64,000 nt of DNA from an uncultured Anaeroplasmataceae bacterium. GTDB taxonomy: Bacteria > Bacillota_I > Bacilli_A > Acholeplasmatales > Anaeroplasmataceae. The notes beneath the pieces were generated by a model, which was not told the origin of the DNA, did no database searches, and saw only the letters and a program-made list of their open reading frames with translations. The first letter of the stretch is position 1, and every line of letters begins with the position of its first letter. The stretch covers positions 62,001 through 126,000 of the forward strand of contig CANRFF010000006.1 of the NCBI GenBank assembly GCA_947629825.1, written 5' to 3'. Of the stretch, positions 55,388 to 64,000 are shown piece after piece. A program made the translations under genes and the position numbers.

Positions 55388-56499
55388 TTTGAACTTCCTC
55401 CCGAATAGATTTTCGCAACACGTTCCGTAATCTCATTGATAATCTGAGGTCTTTCAACTTTCGGAGCACGAGGATCCAACAGCCATGTTTTCGCAAAATG
55501 AGTTTCACTCACTTGGAACATCGGCGGTTCTTTGACAAAATCAATTTCCAAAGCATACGGATTTCTCGGAGCAAACGCATCTCCTTTGATCACATTGAAC
55601 AAACTCGGCGGAGTTCCCGTAATCGAATACAGGTTTTCGCCTTTTTCTCCCAACTGCGGTAACGATGACAGCAACGCCCAAGTGTACGGATGCCGTGGAT
55701 CGTAGAAAATATCATTGGCCGTCCCGACTTCCACAATCTGACCGGCATACATTACCGCCACACGATCGGCCACTTCCGCAACCACACCCAAATCGTGGGT
55801 AATGAAAATGACCGTAAATCCGTATTCTTTTTTCAATTCCTCAATCAGAGCCAAAATCTGTGCCTGAATCGTAACGTCCAGTGCCGTTGTCGGCTCATCG
55901 CATATCAGAATATCCGGATTACAAGCCAAGGCAATCGCAATAACGACACGTTGTCTCATTCCCCCGGAATATTGGAACGGATAGTCCCGATATCTCTTTT
56001 CGGCATCTTTGATACCGACTCTTTTCAAAAGATTGATGGCTTCCGCTTTTGCCGCTTCTTTATCCAAACCTCTGTGAAGCCGAATCACTTCGGCAATTTG
56101 AGACCCGATCCGACGAAGCGGATTCAATGAAGTCATCGGATCTTGGAAAATCGTGGAAATTCTCTTTCCGCGGATCAACTGCCATTCCTCCGGAGTGGAA
56201 AATTTCGTCAAATCCGCACCGGAATAATGAATTTCACCGTTGGAAATATGTCCGTTTTCGTCCAACATACCAACCAGACATTTCGTAAATACGGATTTTC
56301 CGGAACCGGATTCTCCTACGATCGCAATCGTTTCTCCTTTTTTGATATCCAAAGAAATATTACGAATGGCCGTCAAATATCTTCCTCTGACGGAAAACTG
56401 AACTTCCAGATTCTTTATGGAAACAATCGTTTCCCCACTTTTCACTTGATCGATATCGTCTAAAACGATATGTTGTTTTTTTACTTTTTCTTTTGCCAT
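55384..56499 (-). CDS. oppD: Oligopeptide ABC ATPase OppD
   Basis: The 371-residue ATPase has Walker [10 protein letters not shown] (98-106 region), Q-loop [17 protein letters not shown], signature [15 protein letters not shown], Walker [16 protein letters not shown]-loop [22 protein letters not shown] and the oligopeptide-transporter C-terminal extension [13 protein letters not shown]. There is no conserved CxxxxC-type iron-sulfur motif apparent at the C-terminus. ATG 56499 follows GGAGGGAAAACC. It pairs with OppF to power OppBC. Confidence 0.96.
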   Translation of the reverse strand: MAKEKVKKQHIVLDDIDQVKSGETIVSIKNLEVQFSVRGRYLTAIRNISLDIKKGETIAIVGESGSGKSVFTKCLVGMLDENGHISNGEIHYSGADLTKFSTPEEWQLIRGKRISTIFQDPMTSLNPLRRIGSQIAEVIRLHRGLDKEAAKAEAINLLKRVGIKDAEKRYRDYPFQYSGGMRQRVVIAIALACNPDILICDEPTTALDVTIQAQILALIEELKKEYGFTVIFITHDLGVVAEVADRVAVMYAGQIVEVGTANDIFYDPRHPYTWALLSSLPQLGEKGENLYSITGTPPSLFNVIKGDAFAPRNPYALEIDFVKEPPMFQVSETHFAKTWLLDPRAPKVERPQIINEITERVAKIYSGGSSK

Positions 56500-56510
56500 G
56501 GTTTTCCCTC

Positions 56511-57473
56511 CTAACGATGTTTCTTCGGGTCTAATGCGTCAGAGAAAGCAAGACCAAGTAAGTAAAATATAAAGATAACCAGTGCCAAAATTCCGGATGG
56601 AGCCAATAACTGCCACGGGTATGTCATAAATTGAGCACGCCCTCTATCCAAAACCGCACCAATCGAAACGGTACCGGAAGGTAGCCCGACACCGAAATAA
56701 GACATGGAAACTTCACTACTGATCATTCCCGGGATTTCCAAAGAAAATTCCGTAATAATGATCGCCAACAAGAACGGTAAGAAATTTTTGAACATGATTC
56801 TCAAAGGAGGAGTACCTAACGTCTTGGAAGCAATATTATATTCACGATTTTCAATAATCAATACCTGATTTCTGATAAATCTCGCAAGTCCGATCCACCC
56901 GGTAATCGTCAGGGCAATGATCAAACGAACTTCGGCCGGCATTGTCGGAAAGGCCGAAATAAATACACTCGAAAGTAACATATAAATCAAAAGGCTCGGA
57001 ATATTGACAATCAAATTGTAGATTTCAATGAACAACGGATCCAATTTTTTGAAATATCCCCAAACCAATCCGATAAATGTCCCAATCACCAGCACAATCA
57101 AAGAAGAAATGATGGCCAGATACATGGATTTTCCCAAGCCTTGCCAGCATAGGAAAAACAGATCCCGTCCGAGCGTATCGGTTCCCCACCAGTGTTCACT
57201 GTTCGGGGCAATGTTTTTCATATTAAAAACGACCGGCGACAAGTGATCTGTCCAGCCTTCCGGACAGAACAAAGGAATAATAATGATCCCGAGAATCATC
57301 AGAATCAACAAAGTTGTCGATATAATGGCAGATGGTTTTCTGATAAATACCCGGAAAACAGATTTCCAATAGGAATATGGTTCCGCCGCAATATGCTCGG
57401 ATTCGGTTTCATTCAAAGGAACTCTTTTGAATAAGTCATCTTCATTTTCAATGTTTTCAACGATTTCACTCAT
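56511..57473 (-). CDS. oppC: Oligopeptide ABC permease OppC
   Basis: The 320-residue permease has an N-terminal cytoplasmic tail, helix 1 (AIISTTLLILMILGIIIIPL), the periplasmic NSEHWWGTDTLGRDLFF motif typical of OppC/DppC, and five more helices. The EAA loop reads ASKTLGTPPLRIMFKNFLPFLLA. SVSMSYFGVGLPSGTVSIG is the characteristic second OppC motif. ATG 57473 has GGGAGGG-type site upstream. Confidence 0.96.
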   Translation of the reverse strand: MSEIVENIENEDDLFKRVPLNETESEHIAAEPYSYWKSVFRVFIRKPSAIISTTLLILMILGIIIIPLFCPEGWTDHLSPVVFNMKNIAPNSEHWWGTDTLGRDLFFLCWQGLGKSMYLAIISSLIVLVIGTFIGLVWGYFKKLDPLFIEIYNLIVNIPSLLIYMLLSSVFISAFPTMPAEVRLIIALTITGWIGLARFIRNQVLIIENREYNIASKTLGTPPLRIMFKNFLPFLLAIIITEFSLEIPGMISSEVSMSYFGVGLPSGTVSIGAVLDRGRAQFMTYPWQLLAPSGILALVIFIFYLLGLAFSDALDPKKHR

Positions 57474-57488
57474 ACTTCCCTCTCCCTT

Positions 57489-58643
57489 CTAATCTGATGA
57501 TAATTTGATTCTCGGATCAAAGAACACGGTTACGATATCTCCCAATAAGAACGATACCATCGACATGGCTGCATACAGGAAAACCAATCCCTGAATGGCC
57601 GGAATATCGTTTTTATTCAAGGAAGTTGTCAAAAGACGTCCGGTTCCCGGAATTCCCCAAATCGTTTCCACGAAATAGGAACCGACAATCGCTCCGATGA
57701 ACGTTCCCGGAATATTACGAACCAGTGGTACACAGGCATTTCTCAATACGTGTGTATACATGATTCTGTTTTCGGACAATCCTTTCGAACGGGCAAATTT
57801 GACATAATCCGAATTCAATTCGTCAATCATAAAACGACGAACCCAGATAATGATTCCCGGAATTCCCAAGAATACAATCGAGAAAATCGGCACAATCAAC
57901 GTTTGCGGTTTGGAAGCATCATAGAAAAATCCCAAATCCAATGCCCCAAACGGTCCGTTTTTATTTCCCATAATACTATTGATCAACAAATAAAATACCA
58001 AGCCCGGAATCGCATAGTTCAATACGACGAAAATATTTCCGAGTTTGTCGACAATCCCTCCGGGTTTTTTCGCCATCGCAATTCCCAAAGGAAAACCGAT
58101 CAGATAAGTCAATACAACCGTAATAATCGAAATGATAAAGGAAATTCCGACTCTTTCCATAATGATATCGACCATGAATTTCGATTCCACAATGGATCTA
58201 CCCAAATAAATAAATCCTTTCCAAGTCGCTTTGACTTCTTTGTATCTACTATCCCAACGATAAGGAATTTCTTTGTAAATCGGTAAAATATAATAAATAT
58301 ACTGGAAAATATTCTGAATTACCGGAATCCGGTTTCCTTTTAAATCCATTCTCCCATATGTAAAGAGTTGGGCGATTTTATACCGCTCCGCCACCATTTC
58401 TCCAGCCTGAGCCTTCAATTTATTGTACTGTTGAATATTATAAAAGTGCGTATCGGGAATCAGCCGCAACAATGCCGTTACTACCGCCACCAATAAAATC
58501 AACGTAATAAACGAAGAAACAATTCTTTTGACAATGTATCGAAGCGTCGAATTATTCACAATTCGCTTGCATGTAGACAAAAAACGATGAAATTTAGAGT
58601 TTTGTTTCGGATCCACAATTTCCACTGCATTCTCCATTTTCAT
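57489..58643 (-). CDS. oppB: Oligopeptide ABC permease OppB
   Basis: The 384-residue permease has helix 1 (IVSSFITLILLVAVVTALLRLIP), an extended external loop of ~110 residues before helix 2 (longer than usual, ~40-50), then DBP helices with FIISIITVVLTYLIGFPLGI, the EAA loop ARSKGLSENRIMYTHVLRNACVP, and VETIWGIPGTGRLLT. ATG 58643 follows AAAGGTGG; upstream residues in frame lack a ribosome site. The large external loop could help dock the OppA lipoprotein. Confidence 0.94.
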   Translation of the reverse strand: MKMENAVEIVDPKQNSKFHRFLSTCKRIVNNSTLRYIVKRIVSSFITLILLVAVVTALLRLIPDTHFYNIQQYNKLKAQAGEMVAERYKIAQLFTYGRMDLKGNRIPVIQNIFQYIYYILPIYKEIPYRWDSRYKEVKATWKGFIYLGRSIVESKFMVDIIMERVGISFIISIITVVLTYLIGFPLGIAMAKKPGGIVDKLGNIFVVLNYAIPGLVFYLLINSIMGNKNGPFGALDLGFFYDASKPQTLIVPIFSIVFLGIPGIIIWVRRFMIDELNSDYVKFARSKGLSENRIMYTHVLRNACVPLVRNIPGTFIGAIVGSYFVETIWGIPGTGRLLTTSLNKNDIPAIQGLVFLYAAMSMVSFLLGDIVTVFFDPRIKLSSD

Positions 58644-58674
58644 AACCACCTTTCGTTTTTGTTTTATAAACAAA

Positions 58675-58707
58675 GAAAGGGAAAGAAAATACACTCTCTT
58701 CCCTTTC
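58675..58707 (-). promoter_or_regulatory. Intercistronic hairpin between oppA and oppB
   Basis: GAAAGGGAA and TTCCCTTTC (9 bp) pair around a 15-base loop, followed by TTTGTTTAT. The weak T tract suggests a leaky terminator or mRNA-stabilising structure that keeps oppA transcripts above oppBCDF, as in other binding-protein operons. Confidence 0.55.
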
Positions 58708-58748
58708 ATGCTCTCATACTTAATAAACTTTAAATATCAAACTGATAA

Positions 58749-60920
58749 CTATTTGCCTGCATTCCATGCATCACGAACAGCTGTACGAACTTCTTTGGTT
58801 AAAGCATTTTCCGCTACAATGACATTCTTTAACTTAGCAGAACTCAAACCATAAGTTGCTCTTGCGACTTGATATGGAATCACTTTGGAAACCTGAGCGA
58901 CATATCCACTTACCGTATACCAAGGAATGACGATTGCATATTCGTAAATCAATGCATATTCAGCTTCTGCAAATGCTTGATAACGTTCTTTCAATTTCGT
59001 ACCATCCGTAATTGCTGCGGCTTTACGATATAATTCATCATAAGCGCCAAGTACTGTTTGTTCAACAGAAGCAGTTGCGGCAGTACCGTCAAATCCTAAT
59101 TGTTCAACCATATCTCCACCGATTGCCATCGTATGTAAGAAGGTATTCGGGTCGGCATAGTCAGGACCCCAACCACTCCACATAGAGAAGTCATAGTTGT
59201 TACTTATAGAACCCCAATCGGTATTCTCATCGTTTGTTTCAGGAACATTGCTACGAATTTCAACAATTGCTTTTCCACCCTCCTGAATTGCATTCAATGC
59301 AGCATATTCTTGAGCTTCCAATTGTTGAACTTCAGCTTCCATATCACCGATAACATCGATTTTGATTGGGAAATCACTTTCGGATAATCCGGCAGCTTTC
59401 AATTCGGTTTTTGCAGTCTTCAAGAAAGTTTCCGCTTTCGTTGCGTTGAAAACCGGATCTTTTCCATCGGTGCGGTTGATTCCGGCCAAAACTTCACCGG
59501 TAGTTCCTTGTTTCTGGTTGTAAACGTCTTCTACATAGTCTGCATAATCTTTACCATCGGCAGAACACAAGTCTCTGTTGGTATAACCACGCATCAAGTA
59601 GTTGATTCCGTTTCCTTCACCTCTTAAACCATCCAGATAAGCCAGTGGGTTAATACCATAAAGGAATGCTTTACGGAAGTTAACATTCAACAAAGCCTTT
59701 GCAGTAGCAGATTTTTCTGCCTCTGTCTTAGGTGTAAGTCCGTTATATTCATAAGTGGTTCTTACAAAGTTGAAGTAACCGATATAAGTGGAATCACCAA
59801 TTGTCTGAACACCATTGCAATTCGGATCATACGGATTTTTTACGGAACCAGTGTTATCCGGACCGGTTACATATTTTGCAAATCCTTCTGTATCTTTGGC
59901 TTGAACGCTGAACGCATCAATAACGCCACTTTCATACCATTGACGAGTTGTCGTCAAATCGTTGGAAGACGAATAGTATTGTTGTTCAATCGTATCTACA
60001 TATACGTGAGCACGATCCCAATACTTCGCATTCTTCGTATAAACCAATTTTGTTTCCTGTTGATGTGTCGTCAAACGATATGGACCATTGACCAAAATAT
60101 GATTTTCGCTTGCTCCGAAATCACTACCGATTTCATCCAAGTATTCACGACATACCGGTAAGAACGGTGAATACGTCAAGCTGGTCAGGAAATACGGAGT
60201 CGGTTGAGACAACGTAAATTCCACTGTGTAATCGTCAACTGCTTTTACTCCGACAGTTTCAGCGAAGTCCAAATCATTGGTTTCGTCTTCATCTGCAAGA
60301 GATTTGTAGTAATCTGCCGAACCGTCAATAACGTTGGTAACGATACTAACTGTTCCGGAACCGTGAATCGGATCCAAAACATATTCCAAACCGGCAACGA
60401 AATCGTCTGCCTTCACTTCGTATTTGGTTTCTTCGTTGTTGTTGGCAACCCATTCAACACCTTTCCGAAGTTTGAATGTCCATACTTGCTTTTCGTCTAC
60501 TTCTTCTGTCTTATAGGCATAAGCCAAGCCGCCAACGATATTTCCATATTTATCATTTTCAACAAGGCCATCAACCATATTAGCGTAAACATCGCTATTG
60601 TAAGTCCAGTTGTTTACCAGATAATTGAATTTTTCCTTATCCAACTCAGACTGATAGAAGGTTTTATAGACTTTCTTTGTTTTGATTTTTGTGTCTGTAC
60701 CCGTTTGAGCATTGTGAACGGTATAGTAGCCGTCAGCATCAACCGCAGGGTTTTCATTTTCATTCAACAATGAAGTATATCCCTTAGGAATACTGATTTT
60801 CTTGTCAGGGTCGTAAGAAACGAAACCGGCTTCATTTGGTTTACCACCGCCGCCACAAGCAACCAAGCCCAAAACCGACAATGCCGCTAAACTAGGCGCC
60901 ACAATTTTTTTCAATTTCAT
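58749..60920 (-). CDS. oppA: Oligopeptide-binding lipoprotein OppA
   Basis: The 723-residue extracellular lipoprotein belongs to SBP family 5. The signal MKLKKIVAPSLAALSVLGLVAC is followed by the lipidated Cys at residue 22. The core shows VWTFKLRKGVEWVAN, VKADDFVAGLEYVLDP, YTVEFTLSQPTPYFLTSLTY and WGPDYADPNTFLHTM, typical OppA motifs. It is longer than E. coli OppA (~540), like the large OppA proteins of lactobacilli and Mollicutes. It is the first gene of oppABCDF, behind a strong promoter with an upstream cre-like site. GGAGGAG is the ribosome site. Confidence 0.95.
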   Translation of the reverse strand: MKLKKIVAPSLAALSVLGLVACGGGGKPNEAGFVSYDPDKKISIPKGYTSLLNENENPAVDADGYYTVHNAQTGTDTKIKTKKVYKTFYQSELDKEKFNYLVNNWTYNSDVYANMVDGLVENDKYGNIVGGLAYAYKTEEVDEKQVWTFKLRKGVEWVANNNEETKYEVKADDFVAGLEYVLDPIHGSGTVSIVTNVIDGSADYYKSLADEDETNDLDFAETVGVKAVDDYTVEFTLSQPTPYFLTSLTYSPFLPVCREYLDEIGSDFGASENHILVNGPYRLTTHQQETKLVYTKNAKYWDRAHVYVDTIEQQYYSSSNDLTTTRQWYESGVIDAFSVQAKDTEGFAKYVTGPDNTGSVKNPYDPNCNGVQTIGDSTYIGYFNFVRTTYEYNGLTPKTEAEKSATAKALLNVNFRKAFLYGINPLAYLDGLRGEGNGINYLMRGYTNRDLCSADGKDYADYVEDVYNQKQGTTGEVLAGINRTDGKDPVFNATKAETFLKTAKTELKAAGLSESDFPIKIDVIGDMEAEVQQLEAQEYAALNAIQEGGKAIVEIRSNVPETNDENTDWGSISNNYDFSMWSGWGPDYADPNTFLHTMAIGGDMVEQLGFDGTAATASVEQTVLGAYDELYRKAAAITDGTKLKERYQAFAEAEYALIYEYAIVIPWYTVSGYVAQVSKVIPYQVARATYGLSSAKLKNVIVAENALTKEVRTAVRDAWNAGK

Positions 60921-60950
60921 ATAATCTCCTCCTTTTTGAAATTTATTGTT

Positions 60951-60979
60951 ATTATACGCCCGAATCCAATAGAAATCAA
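60951..60979 (-). promoter_or_regulatory. opp operon promoter
   Basis: TTGATT (plus 60974-60979) and TATAAT (plus 60951-60956), 17-bp spacer, minus strand, with start ~25 bp before oppA. Confidence 0.8.
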
Positions 60980-61003
60980 TTGTTTTTACATATTTTGTAA
61001 GCT

Positions 61004-61018
61004 AGTAAACGTTTTCAT
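61004..61018. promoter_or_regulatory. Candidate CcpA cre site upstream of opp
   Basis: On the minus strand ATGAAAACGTTTACT fits the cre consensus WTGNAANCGNWNNCW at every defined position. It lies 25 bp upstream of the -35 box, a position more often linked to activation than repression by CcpA. No ccpA gene is in this window. Confidence 0.5.
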
Positions 61019-61106
61019 TTCGAATAAAATCTTTTTTTCTTCGAAAAAGTTCTATTTTCAAACGAAAAAACAGGCAAAAAGGCAAAAAAAATTTGCTTTC
61101 AAAAAG

Positions 61107-61195
61107 AAAAAGCCTAATTTTCTTCGTCAGACAAGGCCTTTTTCAAACAAAAATAAAAAGTCTTTTCAACAAAAAGAGTTTTGCAAAGACTTTTT
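61107..61195. terminator. Two tandem orphan terminator-like hairpins
   Basis: AAAAAGTCTTT (61155-61165) pairs with AAAGACTTTTT (61185-61195), and AAAAAGCCT (61107-61115) pairs with AGGCCTTTTT (61134-61143) with one bulge. They lie between divergent opp and trpS promoters where no established gene ends. Confidence 0.5.
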
Positions 61196-61340
61196 ATCCG
61201 TTTTTTGCTTTTTTCGAAAGATTCGGATTGAAAAAAGATTTTCCCGCAAAGTTCGACCTTTCTGAAGATGTCATTTTTTCGAAATCCGGTGAGTTCGGAC
61301 AAATTCGGAAATTTTTTCCCTTTTCCTTTTGCTTCTCCAT
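61194..61340 (-). CDS. Doubtful 48-aa ORF ending at a terminator
   Basis: ATG 61340 to TAA 61194 gives a 48-residue Lys/Ser/Asn-rich frame (MEKQKEKGKNFRICPNSPDF at the start) whose stop abuts the hairpin at 61155-61195. Two TATAAT boxes lie just upstream (plus 61341-61346, 61355-61360) but no ribosome site and no good -35. Composition is that expected of AT-rich noncoding DNA, so it may be chance or the remnant of a lost gene. Confidence 0.22.
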   Translation of the reverse strand: MEKQKEKGKNFRICPNSPDFEKMTSSERSNFAGKSFFNPNLSKKAKNG

Positions 61341-61490
61341 ATTATATTTTTCATATTATATATAATTAAGGTTCATATATCATTCTATCATTCGGAAGTG
61401 TCGGAATTGACAAGCCGAAAAAATCTTTTGAAATTCTTTTTTTATTGTCGTTTCATTTTTTAATTTTGCACAAAAAAATAGCGGTTCTTC

Positions 61491-61519
61491 TTGAAATAAA
61501 GATGTTTTTTTGATATATT
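61491..61519 (+). promoter_or_regulatory. trpS promoter
   Basis: TTGAAA (61491-61496) and TATATT (61514-61519) with a 17-bp spacer; start near 61526. Confidence 0.7.
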
Positions 61520-61525
61520 ATAAAC

Positions 61526-62709
<1,184 letters not shown>

Positions 62710-62715
62710 AATTTT

Positions 62716-62740
62716 GTACCGCATCTTTGCGGTACTTTTT
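62716..62740 (+). terminator. trpS terminator
   Basis: GTACCGC and GCGGTAC pair around ATCTTT, followed by T5. Confidence 0.88.
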
Positions 62741-62749
62741 CATTTCAAA

Positions 62750-62778
62750 AAAAATCGCACCGAAAGGGTGCGTTTTTT
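62750..62778. terminator. ymcA/miaB terminator
   Basis: CGCACC and GGTGCG (62756-62761, 62767-62772) pair around a 5-base loop with A and T tracts on both sides; it ends the minus-strand miaB-ymcA unit. Confidence 0.85.
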
Positions 62779-62784
62779 AAAACT

Positions 62785-63114
62785 TTATTTCAAACAACGG
62801 TTGATTTTTTGCTCCGCTATATATTGAGCGGTTTTCAATTTGTCATAAGCCAAATCCAGCAAATCCAGATATTCTTCCACAAACGGAAAATCCAGTACTT
62901 CTTTGAAAATCGTTTCATACTCTTCGGACAAGTGCGTCCATTCCCGAATTTTTCCGGCTTCTTCGGATTGAACCATTTTTTTCTGTGTTTGTTTCAACCG
63001 ACGGATTTTCAAACTCAAGTCGGCATTGCAATCGATGACTTGTTCCAACTCTTTTAACCTTTCAAACCAAGGATATTCGGCAAATGCCTGTTTCAACGCT
63101 TCGATCTCACTCAC
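62785..63114 (-). CDS. ymcA: YlbF/YmcA family protein
   Basis: The 109-residue all-helical protein fits the YlbF/YmcA (RicF/RicA) family: ALKQAFAEYPWFERLKELEQ, a central K/Q-rich helix, and PFVEEYLDLLDLAYDKLKTAQYIAEQKIN with the family-typical PxxxEYLxxxxExxxL pattern. In B. subtilis RicA partners RicF and RicT in a complex needed for RNase Y-dependent mRNA processing, and ymcA follows miaB (ymcB) as here. GTG 63114 is chosen because AGGTGA lies 5 bases upstream; a GTG at 63123 is the alternative. It overlaps the miaB end. Confidence 0.9.
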   Translation of the reverse strand: MSEIEALKQAFAEYPWFERLKELEQVIDCNADLSLKIRRLKQTQKKMVQSEEAGKIREWTHLSEEYETIFKEVLDFPFVEEYLDLLDLAYDKLKTAQYIAEQKINRCLK

Positions 63115-64000
63115 AGAGTTCACCTATCATAAACCACGTTTTCGCTTCGGTGATTTTCACCGAAACCACCGTTCCGATCAAATCGGGATTCTGCGCCTTG
63201 AAATGAGTCAATTTCAAATGCGGAGTATACCCGCACATCATCCCATCTCCGTTTTTGGAAAAACCGTCGACCAACACTTCGACCACCTGTCCCAAAAACC
63301 GTTGATGTCCTTTCAAATATCCGGCATTTACCTTTTCATTCAAACGATAAAGCCGTTGATGTTTTTCTTCTTCCGTGATTTCATCTTCCAACAAACTGGC
63401 GGGAGTTCCTTCCCGTTTGGAATAAATAAACGTAAATGCTCCTTCAAATTGAACCCGATCCACCAAATCAAGCGTTCTTTGAAACTGTTCTTCCGTCTCA
63501 TTGGGAAAACCGACGATAATATCGGTCGTCAAAGAAATTCCCGGAACCGATTCTTTCAGAAGCCGAATTTTTTCCATATACTCTTCCACGGTGTATTTTC
63601 GATTCATCTTCCGCAAAATTTCATTATCTCCGGACTGTACGGGAAGATGTAAATGAGGCATCACGCTCGGACAATCCCTCATAGCCCGAATGGTTTTCTC
63701 GTCTAAATCTTTCGGGTGAGAAGTCGTAAACCGGATTCTTTTAATACCGGTTCGATCCAAATCATACAACAAATCTCCGAAAGTATATCCCGTCTGCAGA
63801 TCTTTTCCGTAGGCATTGACATTCTGTCCCAACAGAGTAATTTCCTGATATCCTTTCAAAACGAGTTCTTCCACTTCTTTTAAAATATCTTCTTTTTTTC
63901 GGGAACGCTCTTTTCCTCTGGTGTAAGGTACGATACAGTACGTACAAAATTCATCGCAACCATACATGATATTAACCCAAGCCTTATGGTGAAATTCTCT
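63107..64000 (-). CDS. miaB: tRNA-2-methylthio-N6-dimethylallyladenosine synthase MiaB, 5' end outside window
   Basis: The visible 297 residues are the radical-SAM and TRAM parts. The frame is open through position 64000 (KAWVNIMYGCDEFCTYC). CDEFCTYC is the CxxxCxxC [4Fe-4S] motif, then IVPYTRGKERSR, LLGQNVNAYG, LHLPVQSGDNEILRKMNRKYT, DIIVGFPNETEEQF, and the TRAM domain RFLGQVVEVLVDGFSKNGDG. MiaB adds a methylthio group to i6A37 in tRNAs reading U-starting codons. The N-terminal domain with the second cluster lies beyond the window. Confidence 0.96.
   Translation of the reverse strand, partial: REFHHKAWVNIMYGCDEFCTYCIVPYTRGKERSRKKEDILKEVEELVLKGYQEITLLGQNVNAYGKDLQTGYTFGDLLYDLDRTGIKRIRFTTSHPKDLDEKTIRAMRDCPSVMPHLHLPVQSGDNEILRKMNRKYTVEEYMEKIRLLKESVPGISLTTDIIVGFPNETEEQFQRTLDLVDRVQFEGAFTFIYSKREGTPASLLEDEITEEEKHQRLYRLNEKVNAGYLKGHQRFLGQVVEVLVDGFSKNGDGMMCGYTPHLKLTHFKAQNPDLIGTVVSVKITEAKTWFMIGELCE

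Overview
The window looks like a moderately AT-rich, Gram-positive-type bacterial chromosome. UGA is read as stop, and many genes end in TGA that overlaps the next ATG. Shine-Dalgarno sites are AGGAGG-like and promoters are TTGACA-17-TATAAT-like. Together with T-box leaders on aminoacyl-tRNA synthetases, the alaS-ruvX-DUF1292-trmR and miaB-ymcA gene orders, RecD2, and OppA/PotD made as lipoproteins, this points to Bacillota, probably a host-associated or uncultured lineage near Erysipelotrichales or non-mycoplasma Mollicutes. The exact taxon is inference. No rRNA, IS element, prophage or CRISPR array was seen. Most genes lie on the minus strand.

Layout: 1-9.3 kb holds housekeeping genes: a murI-like fragment, a DEDD exonuclease, trmR, yrzB, ruvX, alaS, a small Xre regulator, a short membrane ORF, recD2 and mnmA. 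9.4-14 kb is a plus-strand membrane block: a PlsC-like acyltransferase, a fluoride riboswitch in front of a cation/proton antiporter, an ArsB/NhaD-type transporter and a PopT (DUF368) protein. 14-18.2 kb has rubrerythrin with a PerR-like box, an Xre membrane regulator, a tiny orphan transcription unit, an unrecognised 252-aa gene, tRNA-Leu(UAG) and rsmH. 18.2-28 kb has rpmF, yceD, an ABC-F protein, thrS with its T-box, a MATE exporter, mutY and a MacB/FtsX-type ABC system. 28-31 kb has an HD protein, two membrane or unknown genes and an unusual pectin methylesterase without a signal peptide.

31-43.3 kb carries two complete, divergent potABCD (spermidine/putrescine uptake) operons. The first has its own Xre-cupin regulator. 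They flank a three-gene ABC exporter. 43.4-49.9 kb has a GT8 glycosyltransferase, a UPF0104-type membrane protein, a xylB-xylA-esterase pentose operon and cysE. 49.9-61 kb has a large membrane protein with a cytoplasmic uL15-like tail, a small membrane protein and a full oppABCDF oligopeptide operon. Its OppF carries a roughly 550-residue N-terminal extension made of degenerate tandem copies of the first part of an ABC nucleotide-binding domain. 61.5-64 kb has T-box-controlled trpS, ymcA/ylbF and the 3' part of miaB.

The most unusual items are the OppF repeat array, the membrane-uL15 fusion, the PotA helical insertions, the fluoride riboswitch on an antiporter, and the signal-less pectinesterase gene cluster. 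The gene set suggests a fermentative organism that imports peptides and polyamines and uses pentoses and possibly plant polysaccharide fragments.
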